From Tidjanibacter sp. (GTDB taxonomy: Bacteria; Bacteroidota; Bacteroidia; Bacteroidales; Rikenellaceae), in assembly GCA_017936605.1 (NCBI GenBank), contig JAGBFH010000018.1:62001-126000 (forward strand): a stretch of DNA of 64,000 bases. Direction: 5' to 3'. This document shows, one piece after another, positions 7,745 through 15,612 of the stretch. The notes below the pieces were generated by a model, which saw only the letters and a program-made list of their open reading frames with translations, was not told where the DNA came from and searched no databases. Every line of letters begins with the position of its first letter. Position 1 is the stretch's first letter. Both the position numbers and the translations under genes were made by a program.

Positions 7745-8431
7745 TTAGAACTCGTAGAATACGCCGAGCTGGAGAACGCCCTGTTTACCAAAGCCCTCGC
7801 GGGTAACCTCGCCCTCATCGTTTTTGATGGTGGGGAAGACATTTGTGAGACCGATGTTGTAGCGAGCGTCTACGCCGATGTTCTTGGTGAGTTTGTACTG
7901 TGCACCCAGAACGAGCGAGAGGTCGAACGAGCTGTAGTCGCCAGCCTCGATAGCACCCTCCTGAGTGTTGGTGTTGTCACCGGTAACGGTCTTGGTGGTG
8001 GTGTTGAAACCGGTTGCGAAGCCAAACTGAGGACCTGCATAGGCGCGGATGTTCATAAAGTGGAGCTTTGCCAGGATGGGCACAGTCACATAGTTGGCCT
8101 TGTAGGCGGTGCTGGTGGTGCTGCTAACACCGAGCAGGCTGCTGCTTGCGGTAGCCTCGGTGTTCACACCCTGCATCGAGAAGTTAGCCTCAATCTGGAT
8201 ACCCAGCAGGGGCATAACCATATACTCTGCATAAACACCGGCATTCATACCGAGTTTCATTGCCTGCGAAGCGTCGGCCTTTGCGAGGTCACCCAAGTCG
8301 AGACCGCTATCCTCGCCTACCATATTGCTGATGGTCGAAAGGTTACCACCGAGCTTCACGCCGAAGTTGAGCTGTGCAAATGCACCGGTTGCCAAGATGG
8401 TTGCAACCAAAGTTACGATAAGTTTTTTCAT
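7745..8431 (-). CDS. Outer-membrane beta-barrel protein (PorT family)
   Basis: The 228-residue protein begins with a clean signal peptide (LIVTLVATILATGAFAQ) followed by FGVKLGGNLSTI, the usual opening strand of PorT-type barrels. Alternating strands follow (NAGVYAEYMVMPLLGIQIEA, VTVPILAKLHFM, YAGPQFGFATGF, DARYNIGLTNVF) and the protein ends in Phe (GVFYEF). The role is unknown; such proteins are abundant outer-membrane components in gut Bacteroidales. It is monocistronic, with a terminator directly downstream. A weaker -7-like box (TATCTTCG) lies near 8508-8515. Confidence 0.85.
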   Translation of the reverse strand: MKKLIVTLVATILATGAFAQLNFGVKLGGNLSTISNMVGEDSGLDLGDLAKADASQAMKLGMNAGVYAEYMVMPLLGIQIEANFSMQGVNTEATASSSLLGVSSTTSTAYKANYVTVPILAKLHFMNIRAYAGPQFGFATGFNTTTKTVTGDNTNTQEGAIEAGDYSSFDLSLVLGAQYKLTKNIGVDARYNIGLTNVFPTIKNDEGEVTREGFGKQGVLQLGVFYEF

Positions 8432-8659
8432 CTGTTTTTGAGTTTTAATAAGTGGTTAAAGTTTGTCAAGTTTTTGCGGAACGCCCTGCGGGCAGAGCCA
8501 TTCCTAAATACGAAGATAGTATTTTCTTTTATAACTACCACCCATTGCGCGGCTCGAAAAGGGGTTTTTGTGCCACAAAAGAACAAAAGCAGAGAAAAAC
8601 AGAACATCGCGCCAGCCTTTTTTGAATATGATTCAGCGGTTTTGCGGCGGGGAGGGGTC

Positions 8660-8925
8660 GGTTGTGCTTCGGTAGAGAAATGAGAGTAATGAGAGAAATG
8701 GGAGAAATGGGAGAAATGGGAGAAATGGGAGGAATGGGAGATTCCTTAAGGTCCTTAAAGTCCCTAAAGTCCTTAAGGACCTATGGGACCTATGGGGCTT
8801 ATGGGGCTTATTGGCCCTTTTTGCCCTTTTCGCCCTTTTTCCTCCCCTAAGTTAGGGGAGGGTGGGCGAAGCCCGGGAGAGGTCGGTTAATCGTTAGACC
8901 TCCGACTTTAGACTTTAGACAACAA
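8660..8925. repeat. Mosaic spacer island B
   Basis: No gene is visible. From left to right: GTGCTTCGGTAG, seven GGGAGAAAT-type units (8680-8735), CCTTAAGG units, CCTATGGGG/CTTATGGGG units, GGCCCTTTTTGCCC units, the palindrome CTCCCCTAAGTTAGGGGAG (8842-8860) with tail GGGCGAAGCCCGGGAGAGGT, and a GACTTTAGACTTTAGAC repeat. The further 8432-8660 stretch upstream holds only the barrel-gene leader. Confidence 0.7.
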
Positions 8926-8957
8926 AAAAACCCATCCCGCAAAAGGATGGGTTTTTG
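8922..8957 (-). terminator. Terminator of the lipA-lipB-recJ operon
   Basis: Stem AACCCATCC/GGATGGGTT extended by CAACAAAA/TTTTGTTG, 13 bp after the recJ stop, with a T run on the minus strand. Confidence 0.75.
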
Positions 8958-8969
8958 TTGTTGTGACGC

Positions 8970-10730
8970 CTACTTGAGCGGCTTTATGTCTTTTACCCTC
9001 AGCTGGGGGGTGGTGACGCCGCGATAGTGGTTCTCCACAATGGTGTAGCAGACATCTATGGGCCTACCGTTGCGTATCCACTCGTAGTGGGTGGGCTGCT
9101 GGAACGCAATGGCGCCAATGGTCGTATTGGGTTTCTGCCTCTGCGTCAGGTCCATCTTGAGGTGCTCCTGCTCGGCGCCCACGAGTTTTGCATCGCCTCG
9201 GTTGCTCACGCCGCGCGTCACAAAGACGGGGGCGGTGTTGCCTGGGCCGAAGGGCTGGAAGCGCGAGAGCACAGCCCTAAAGGAGGGTGTGATGTCGCTG
9301 AAGAGCAGCTCCGAGTCGATGTCCACCTGGGGTACAAGCAGCGAGGGGTCGATATGCTCCTCCACATAGGCGTGGAAGCGGCGGGTGAACTCCTCGATAT
9401 TCTCGGGCTTCATCGTGAGGCCCGCAGCGTACATATGGCCGCCGAAGTTCTCCAGCAGGTCGGAGCACGACTCCACAGCCTGATAGAGGTCGAAGCCCGT
9501 CACGCTGCGTGCCGAGCCTGTGGCGAAGTTGTTGCTCATAGTGAGCACCACAGTGGGTTTGTAGTAGGTCTCGATGAGCCTCGAGGCCACAATACCCACG
9601 ATACCCTTCATCCACTTGGGGTTATAGATGACAATACTCTTGTGCGACTTCATCTCGGGGTTGTTCTCGATGATGTCGTGGGCCTCCTGGGTGACATTGC
9701 GGTCGATGGATTTGCGGCTCTGGTTGAACTCGTCGATGCTCTTGCTACACTCCTTGGCCATCGCCTCATCTCGCTCGATGAGCATCTCCACAGCCTTATG
9801 GCCGCCCGAGGGTGCTGCATCGGGGTCGTCGGGGTCCACCTTCATACGGCCTGCCGCATTGATGCGTGGGCCAATCTTGAAGATGATGTCGTCGATGGTG
9901 ATGAGGTGTTTGTCCAGACCACAGAGGCTGATAATCGACTGGAGGCCCTTGCGGGGCGACTCGTTCAGGCGCTTGAGGCCATAGTAGGCCAAGATGCGGT
10001 TCTCGCCCACCAGCGGCACGATGTCGGCGGCGGTGCTGACCACAACAAGGTCCAAGAGTTTCTCCACCTCGGCGAAGGGGATGCCCTTCTTCTGGGCGTA
10101 GCCCTGCACGAGCTTGAAGCCCACGCCGCAGCCCGAAAGCTCATCGAAGGGGTAGTGGCAATCCTCCCTCTTGGGGTCGAGGACTGCTACCGCATTTGGG
10201 ATGCTCTCACCGGGCAGGTGGTGGTCACAGATGATAAAATCAATCCCTTTACTGTTGGCATAGTCAACCTTCTCAACGGCCTTGATTCCGCAATCGAGTG
10301 CGATCACAAGGCTCACACCTTTACGCTCGGCGTAGTCGATACTCGATATCGACACACCGTAACCCTCCGTATAACGGTCGGGTATGTAGAAAGTGAGGTT
10401 TTGGTGTCCTCTGCTGCGCAGGAATGTATAGACCAGCGCAACGGCCGTACAGCCATCCACATCATAGTCGCCATAGACCATAATCTTCTCGCCCTGCCTT
10501 ACGGCTCGGTCGATGCGCTCCACGGCTCGGTCCATATCCTTCATCAGGAATGGGTCGTGGAGGTCGGACAGCTTCGGGTTGAAGAACCTTGTAGCCTCGT
10601 TGTAAGTTTCTATGCCTCTTTGTACAAGTAAGTTGGCAAGCACAGGGGGGATGTTGAGTTGCGAGGAGAGGTTTGCCACCTTCTCGCTCTCGCCCTGTGG
10701 CTTGATTACCCAACGCTTATCAATTGGCAT
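8970..10730 (-). CDS. recJ: Single-stranded-DNA-specific exonuclease RecJ
   Basis: 5'-3' ssDNA exonuclease of recombination and mismatch repair. The 586 residues carry the DHH-family metal motifs: DYDVDG (88-93), ALDCG (145-149) and CDHH (168-171). The DHHA1 motif GGHMYAAG is at 430-437 and a C-terminal OB domain is present. The start ATG lies 25 bp inside the lipB gene in another frame, so translation is probably coupled to lipB. Length and motif order are normal for RecJ. Co-transcription with lipoate genes is an unusual pairing with no obvious functional reason. Confidence 0.95.
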   Translation of the reverse strand: MPIDKRWVIKPQGESEKVANLSSQLNIPPVLANLLVQRGIETYNEATRFFNPKLSDLHDPFLMKDMDRAVERIDRAVRQGEKIMVYGDYDVDGCTAVALVYTFLRSRGHQNLTFYIPDRYTEGYGVSISSIDYAERKGVSLVIALDCGIKAVEKVDYANSKGIDFIICDHHLPGESIPNAVAVLDPKREDCHYPFDELSGCGVGFKLVQGYAQKKGIPFAEVEKLLDLVVVSTAADIVPLVGENRILAYYGLKRLNESPRKGLQSIISLCGLDKHLITIDDIIFKIGPRINAAGRMKVDPDDPDAAPSGGHKAVEMLIERDEAMAKECSKSIDEFNQSRKSIDRNVTQEAHDIIENNPEMKSHKSIVIYNPKWMKGIVGIVASRLIETYYKPTVVLTMSNNFATGSARSVTGFDLYQAVESCSDLLENFGGHMYAAGLTMKPENIEEFTRRFHAYVEEHIDPSLLVPQVDIDSELLFSDITPSFRAVLSRFQPFGPGNTAPVFVTRGVSNRGDAKLVGAEQEHLKMDLTQRQKPNTTIGAIAFQQPTHYEWIRNGRPIDVCYTIVENHYRGVTTPQLRVKDIKPLK

Positions 10731-11419
10731 AATCTTTTAGTATTTATTTTATTAATATCTAATTTTCGCGTCAGGTGGGAGATGAGTCGCTCTTTGACTA
10801 CTCCCGGGTCGAGCCACCTGCCCAGCTCCTTTTGCATAGAGGTGGCGGTACGGTCGGTGAAGCCACAGGGGTTGATGTACCCGAAGTACCCCAGGTCTGT
10901 GTTCACATTCAGAGCAAAGCCGTGCATTGTCACCCAGCGGGAGGATTTTACGCCCACGGCGCATATCTTCCTCATAGGTTTTCCTTGTTCGACAATCCAC
11001 ACTCCCGAGGCTCCCTCTACCCTCTGGCAGGAGATGCCCCACTCGGCCATAGTATCAATAACTGCCCCCTCAATGGCGTCAATGTAGCCCTTCAGACCTA
11101 TGCCCAGTTGCGCAAGGTCCAAGATGGGGTAGCCCACAATCTGGCCCGGGCCGTGGAATGTTATGTCGCCTCCGCGGTCGATGTGGTAGAACTCTGCTCC
11201 AATACCCTTTAAGAACTCTTCGGCAACCAGCAGGTTGGACTCCTTGCCGCTCTTGCCGAGTGTGTATACAGGTGGATGCTCCACGAGTATTATGGTGTGG
11301 CGGGGCTCCCTGCCCTCGCTCTTGCATTGGATGGCCTCCTTGAAGAGTCGTTGTTGCAACTCCCAGCACTCGCCAAAGGCCATCGTGCCTACATCTACAA
11401 CATCACACTCTCTTGCCAT
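10706..11419 (-). CDS. lipB: Lipoyl(octanoyl) transferase
   Basis: Moves the octanoyl group from acyl carrier protein to the E2/H protein lysine, the first step of lipoate synthesis. The 237 residues show RGGDITFHGPGQ (82-93), and the two catalytic residues are visible: K158 in GVKSSRW and C185 in YINPCG. It lies between lipA (45 bp upstream) and recJ (25-bp overlap downstream), so the two lipoate genes are expressed together. The last 15 or so residues, which overlap recJ, are Asn/Lys-rich and not part of the conserved fold. Confidence 0.96.
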   Translation of the reverse strand: MARECDVVDVGTMAFGECWELQQRLFKEAIQCKSEGREPRHTIILVEHPPVYTLGKSGKESNLLVAEEFLKGIGAEFYHIDRGGDITFHGPGQIVGYPILDLAQLGIGLKGYIDAIEGAVIDTMAEWGISCQRVEGASGVWIVEQGKPMRKICAVGVKSSRWVTMHGFALNVNTDLGYFGYINPCGFTDRTATSMQKELGRWLDPGVVKERLISHLTRKLDINKINTKRLCQLISVG

Positions 11420-11464
11420 TCCCTCTCTCTGTTTTTTCTTGTTCGAGTCCCTCTTTGCGGCGGG

Positions 11465-12346
11465 TTACTCTTTTTTGCACGCCTCCACTGCGCGGTCGGC
11501 CAGATAGGATGACCTCACAAGAGGGGCGCTCGCCACATACTTGAATCCCATCTCGAGGGCCTCCTCCTTGAGGGTGTCGAACTCCTCGGGGGTGACATAC
11601 CTGTCCACAGGGTAGTGCTTGGCTGTGGGGCGGAGGTACTGTCCGAGTGTGACAATCTCCACACCCGCCTCGCGGAGGTCGCGGAGGGCCTCCAGTAGTT
11701 CCTCGTGCGTTTCGCCAAGGCCCACCATCAGTCCACTCTTGGTGGGGATGCCGCCCTCGGCCATAATCCTGAGGCTCTGGAGCGAGGTGCGGTATTTGGC
11801 CTTGGAGCGCACAAGCGGAGTGATACGCTCTACGGTCTCGAGGTTGTGACCCACAATGTGGGGCTTGGCGCTGAGCGCCAACTCGATGAGCTCCCTCTTG
11901 CCATCGAAATCGGGCAGCAGGACCTCTACTGTTGTGTTTGGATTAATAGCTTTGATTGCCTCTACGACTCTCCTCCAGTGCTCGGCGCCTGCGTCGGGCA
12001 GGTCGTCGCGGTCTACGGAGGTTATGACAGCGTGACGGAGCCCCATCAGTTTGATGGACTCGGCGACCCTTTCGGGTTCGTTAGGTTCGATAGGTAGCGG
12101 CCTACCCGTGGGGGTGGCGCAGAACTTGCAACCTCGGGTGCAGATGTCACCCAGAATCATAAATGTTGCCGTTTTGCGACTCCAACACTCCGACTTGTTG
12201 GGACACTTTCCGCTGCTGCAAATTGTGTGCAAACCGTGGCGCTCAACAATGTGAGCCACCTCTGCATATCCCTCTCCGTCGTGGAGCTTGATTTTCAGCC
12301 ATTCGGGTTTGATTCGTCGCGTTACCTTGTCATTAAGATTAGGCAT
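11465..12346 (-). CDS. lipA: Lipoyl synthase (radical SAM)
   Basis: Inserts two sulfurs into the protein-bound octanoyl group. The 293 residues carry both iron-sulfur sites: the auxiliary-cluster cysteines C43, C48 and C54 (CSSGKCPNKSEC) and the radical-SAM triad C69, C73 and C76 (CTRGCKFC). The C-terminal RSSY serine ligand of the auxiliary cluster is also present (PLVRSSYLAD). First gene of the lipA-lipB-recJ unit, with a -7 box at 12374-12381 only about 28 nt before the start. Confidence 0.97.
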   Translation of the reverse strand: MPNLNDKVTRRIKPEWLKIKLHDGEGYAEVAHIVERHGLHTICSSGKCPNKSECWSRKTATFMILGDICTRGCKFCATPTGRPLPIEPNEPERVAESIKLMGLRHAVITSVDRDDLPDAGAEHWRRVVEAIKAINPNTTVEVLLPDFDGKRELIELALSAKPHIVGHNLETVERITPLVRSKAKYRTSLQSLRIMAEGGIPTKSGLMVGLGETHEELLEALRDLREAGVEIVTLGQYLRPTAKHYPVDRYVTPEEFDTLKEEALEMGFKYVASAPLVRSSYLADRAVEACKKE

Positions 12347-12373
12347 TAAAATTCACTATTTTTCCAATTAGCG

Positions 12374-12381
12374 CAAAAGTA
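12374..12381 (-). promoter_or_regulatory. -7 promoter box of the lipA operon
   Basis: TACTTTTG on the minus strand, matching TAnnTTTG. Confidence 0.6.
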
Positions 12382-12439
12382 CGCATAAGATTTCGATTTT
12401 CAAAATCCCCACACATTTTTTACACGCGGGCGTGAAATT

Positions 12440-12790
12440 TTTGTCGAAAGTCGAAGGTCTAACCGACCTAAGTCACCAAGCTGTCTACCGCCTACCGACA
12501 ATGGGTCCTATAGGCCCCATAGGCCCTTAAGGAAACTCCCATTTCTCTCATCTCTCCCATTCCTCCCATTTCTCTACCGAAGCACAACAGACCTCTCCCC
12601 GCTTCGCGACCCTCCCCTAACTTAGGGGAGGGTAAGGGCCAAAAGGGCTAAAAGGGCAAAAAGGGCCAAAAAGATTTATAAACCTTATCACAAAAAGTTC
12701 ACGGGTTACATTTTTGTAACCCGCGAACAAGGCCGAATGCTGAACGCTGACAGCCGAATGCTGAATGCTGACCGCTGACTGCTGAAAACT
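12440..12790. repeat. Mosaic spacer island C
   Basis: No gene is visible. Order: AGTCGAAGGTCTAACCGACC; TCTACCGCCTACCGACA; ATGGGTCCTATAGG/CCCCATAGG units; CCTTAAGG; four CTCCCATTTCTC-type units; CTACCGAAGCACAACAGACC; the inverted palindrome CTCCCCTAACTTAGGGGAG (12612-12630); GGGCCAAAAGG units; TTTATAAACCTTATCAC; hairpin GTTCACGGGTTAC/GTAACCCGCGAAC (12697-12728); and GCTGAATGCTGA units. This is the most complete copy of the module series. Confidence 0.72.
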
Positions 12791-12804
12791 CTCAATTTTT
12801 TCTC

Positions 12805-12812
12805 TATCTTTG
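12805..12812 (+). promoter_or_regulatory. -7 box of the yhhN-like gene, implying a leaderless mRNA
   Basis: TATCTTTG ends only 7 nt before the ATG at 12820. With the usual -7 placement, transcription would begin at or within a few bases of the start codon. Confidence 0.55.
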
Positions 12813-12819
12813 CGGTCTG

Positions 12820-13440
12820 ATGAAGCATTCGAGTCATAGGGATTTCTTGGAGAGATGGGGCGTTGTGGCGCTCTATTTGCTCCTCTGTGTGCTCTTTTTT
12901 CTGCCCATCACTGCGCCTTATAAGCTCGTCTATCCGCTCCTCTTTCTGACCCTTGTGTCGCTCCGCAGCAAAATGCCGCAACTCACTCTCGCTCTGGCCT
13001 TTTCGGCCATTGGTGATGTGTGTGGTGCAGAGGGAAAACTACTCTTCCAGATTGGGGCTTTTGCCGTGGCACAGATACTCTATTTTCTGCTTTTGACAAA
13101 GCGGGCTTCGGACCGTTCACCCTTGAGGGTAGCGGCCTCGGCCATCACTCCTGTGCTTGTCTTGGTGGTCGCCTTTGTGGCCATCGTTCCCGCCATTGAG
13201 GTGGGGGTTGTGAAGGTCGGGGCGATTGTTTATGCCATTCTAATTGGGGTAATGGTCACCGCTGCAGGGCTGACGAAGAGGTGGGGCCCCAGGGTGGGCG
13301 CAACACTCTTTATGCTCTCGGATTTTATGCTCGCCCACTCGCTCTTTGTTGCTCCCAATCCTACCCTCCGGAGGGTATCGTTGGCACTCTACTTTGCGGG
13401 TCAGCTACTGCTCTGGTTGGGCCTTTGCAAGGAGCGTTAG
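12820..13440 (+). CDS. YhhN/TMEM86 family integral membrane protein (lysoplasmalogenase-like)
   Basis: The 206-residue protein is almost entirely hydrophobic, with about eight membrane helices. It has the two spaced acidic signatures of the YhhN family, FSAIGDV (about 65-71) and LSDFMLAHS (near 168). Animal members (TMEM86) hydrolyse the vinyl-ether bond of lysoplasmalogens; the bacterial role is not settled. It is a single gene bounded by mosaic island C and a terminator. The start is fixed by the -7 box immediately upstream, which leaves almost no 5' leader. Confidence 0.82.
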   Translation: MKHSSHRDFLERWGVVALYLLLCVLFFLPITAPYKLVYPLLFLTLVSLRSKMPQLTLALAFSAIGDVCGAEGKLLFQIGAFAVAQILYFLLLTKRASDRSPLRVAASAITPVLVLVVAFVAIVPAIEVGVVKVGAIVYAILIGVMVTAAGLTKRWGPRVGATLFMLSDFMLAHSLFVAPNPTLRRVSLALYFAGQLLLWLGLCKER

Positions 13441-13460
13441 AGCTCGGTTCATAACAACAA

Positions 13461-13493
13461 AAAAGCCGCCAACCTCTCGGGCTGGCGGCTTTT
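13461..13493. terminator. Bidirectional terminator between the yhhN-like and GH109-like genes
   Basis: Stem AAAAGCCGCCA/TGGCGGCTTTT between convergent genes, with A/T runs on both sides. Confidence 0.8.
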
Positions 13494-13516
13494 CTATATT
13501 GCTATCTCACAGTGCG

Positions 13517-14908
13517 TTACTCCACAAAGGCGTGGCGGTAGCCCTGAACATCGTTCCAGTGGCCGCGGGTGAAGTCGGGGATGGCTACGGGAGCGTTGCC
13601 GTTCTCGATGGAGATGCGGGTGAGCTCGGCCAGGCAGCACCACTCGGCCAGGTCGTAGACATCCATATCCAGAGGCAGACCATTCTGCAAGCAGTAGATA
13701 AGCCTATAGTCCATAATGAAGTCCATACCTCCGTGGCCGCCCACCTCTTTGGCCCTCTTCTCGAGGTCGCGGTGGATGGGGTGTTTGTACTGCTCCACGA
13801 GGGCTGCGTGAACATCTGCGGGCACAGCACCGTGGGCGTTGAGGTTATCGAGGTCTATGGCGGGATTCTCCTCCACCTGGGTGGGACGCAGGCATATCTG
13901 CTCTATGGGGTACTTGCTGGCGAAGCCATCGGTGCCGGTGAGGGCATACATACGGCTGTAGGGGCGGGGAGTCATCACATTGTGCTGGATGTGGATGGTC
14001 TTGCCCTTGGCGGTCTGGATGAGGGTGAGGGTGTGGTCGCCATTCTGGAACTCGATGTCGTTGTTGGTCACGCCCCACTTCTGGGCCATCTTCTTGCCGT
14101 TGAACGACTTGGTGTCCATCGACACAAGGTGGGTCATCCTGTCACCACGGTGGATGTTGAGAGCCTGAGTTACGGGGCCTATGCCGTGGGTGGGGTAGAC
14201 ATCTCCGCGGTGCTCGTTGTTGTACTCGAGTCGCCAGTTGTTGTAGTACTCACCCCAGTAGTCCTCAAGGTTGTGGATGTAGGAGCCCTCGGCGTGGATA
14301 ACCTCTCCCAGCAGGCCCTGCTGTGCCATATTGAGGGCGGTCATCTCGAAGAAGTCATAGACGCAGTTTTCGAGCTGCATACAGTGTTTGCGGGTGCGCT
14401 CCGAGGTATTGATAAGGGCCCAAATCTCATCGAGGGTCATAGCCGCGGGCACCTCAATGGCCACGTGCTTGCCGTGCTCCATAGCGTAGACGCCAATGTT
14501 GGCGTGGTTTTTCCAGTCGGTAACGACATATACAAGGTCGAGGTCGTCGCGGTCGCATAGCTCCTTCCAGGCATCCTCCGAGCCGGAGTAGGCGGCAGCC
14601 TCGGGCAGACCCGCCTTGCGGAGTATTGCCTGGCCCTCCTCAACCCTCTCGGGCACGATGTCACACAGGGCGGTAATCTCCACGCCGGGGATGTTTATGA
14701 GGCGCTCAACGGCACCGTCGCCGCGCATACCGAGGCCAATAAGACCCACTCTAACAACCTCGAGTTTGGGAGCAGTAAGACCCACTGCGTGCTCCTGCCC
14801 CGCAGGCCTTGCAGGTACCTCTACCTCAATGGGTTTGATGGTGCTGTTGCAAGCCACAAGACCCAACAACGCCACACCGATAAGTGAAGTAAAAAATCTC
14901 TTTTGCAT
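13517..14908 (-). CDS. Gfo/Idh/MocA-fold lipoprotein, GH109-type glycosidase
   Basis: The 463-residue protein has a lipoprotein signal (GLVACNS, C20) and then an NAD-binding fold starting VRVGLIGLGMRG (53-63). The later EVPAAMTLDEIW, MQLENCVYDFFEM, YPTHGIGPVTQAL and GGHGGMDFIMDYRL segments match GH109 enzymes. These use bound NAD to remove terminal N-acetylgalactosamine by an oxidation-elimination route. GalNAc release from mucin or glycolipid glycans outside the inner membrane is therefore likely; the precise substrate is inferred. It is monocistronic with a -7 box at 14966-14973. Confidence 0.85.
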   Translation of the reverse strand: MQKRFFTSLIGVALLGLVACNSTIKPIEVEVPARPAGQEHAVGLTAPKLEVVRVGLIGLGMRGDGAVERLINIPGVEITALCDIVPERVEEGQAILRKAGLPEAAAYSGSEDAWKELCDRDDLDLVYVVTDWKNHANIGVYAMEHGKHVAIEVPAAMTLDEIWALINTSERTRKHCMQLENCVYDFFEMTALNMAQQGLLGEVIHAEGSYIHNLEDYWGEYYNNWRLEYNNEHRGDVYPTHGIGPVTQALNIHRGDRMTHLVSMDTKSFNGKKMAQKWGVTNNDIEFQNGDHTLTLIQTAKGKTIHIQHNVMTPRPYSRMYALTGTDGFASKYPIEQICLRPTQVEENPAIDLDNLNAHGAVPADVHAALVEQYKHPIHRDLEKRAKEVGGHGGMDFIMDYRLIYCLQNGLPLDMDVYDLAEWCCLAELTRISIENGNAPVAIPDFTRGHWNDVQGYRHAFVE

Positions 14909-14965
14909 AGTGTTATGTTTGTTTTAGATTGTGTGTAAACGAAATATTTGAAACAAAACCCGAAA

Positions 14966-14973
14966 CAAAGGTA
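14966..14973 (-). promoter_or_regulatory. -7 promoter box of the GH109-like gene
   Basis: TACCTTTG on the minus strand, about 58 nt before the start. Confidence 0.6.
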
Positions 14974-15009
14974 AGGTTTTTTATTTGAGAAAACAAATTG
15001 AGAGACATC

Positions 15010-15520
15010 CGTTGCCAGCGGCCAGCACTCAGTATTCAGCTGTCAGCATTCGGCAGTCAGCAGTCAGCGGTCAGCATTCAGCATTCAGCCTTCAGCATTC
15101 GGCAGTCAGCATTCAGCCGTCAGCCGTGAGCCTTGTTCGCGGGTTACAAAAATGTAACCCGAGAACTTTTTGTGATAAGGCTTATAAATCCTTTTGGCCC
15201 TTTTGGCCTTTTTTGCCCTTTCGGCCCTTTCTCAACCCTCCACAGACCTCTCCCCGCCTTCGGCACCCTCCCCTAACTTAGGGGAGGGTAACGCACGCCC
15301 CTGCGCTAAAGCGCACCCCTCTAACTTAGGGGGGGGGATTATAATGGGGCTTATGGGACTTATAAGACCTATAAGACCTATAGGCCCCATAACCCCTTTT
15401 GGCCCTTTTGGCCCTTTCGGCCCTTTTCCCTCCCCTAAGTTAGGGGAGGGTGGGCGAAGCCCGGGAGAGGTCTGTCGGCGGTCGGCGGTCGACAGTTGTC
15501 TGTCGACGATTGTCGGTCTA
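15010..15520. repeat. Mosaic spacer island D (double)
   Basis: No gene is visible. Two module series lie back to back. A long CAGCATTCAGC/GTCAGC run (15020-15130) is followed by hairpin GTTCGCGGGTTAC/GTAACCCGAGAAC (15135-15166), GTGATAAGGCTTATAAATC, GGCCCTTTTGGCC units and the inverted palindrome at 15268-15286. Next come a degenerate palindrome (15316-15336), CTTATAAGACC/CCCCATAA units, more GGCCCTTTT units, a forward palindrome (15430-15448) with its GGGAGAGGTCTG tail, and GTCGGCGGTCGAC units. Confidence 0.7.
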
Positions 15521-15568
15521 CAAAAAACCACCTCCGCAGTTTGCAGGTGGTGCAAATGCGGAGGTGGT
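15521..15568 (-). terminator. Terminator of the EF-G-like gene
   Basis: Stem ACCACCTCCGCA/TGCGGAGGTGGT with a TTTTTT run on the minus strand, 45 bp after the stop. Confidence 0.78.
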
Positions 15569-15612
15569 CTTTTGCGGTGAAACGAAGCTGTCGCTCGTCT
15601 CTATGAGTTTTT

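Noticed and set aside
9027..10631. A 534-codon frame antisense to recJ, and similar frames opposite pgk (952-2058) and the EF-G-like gene (15991-17679)
   Set aside because: No start context, no recognisable motifs, and complete conserved genes on the other strand.
15010..15135. CAGCATTCAGC runs considered as a CRISPR array
   Set aside because: Units of 7-8 bp follow one another without unique spacers, and no cas genes are present.
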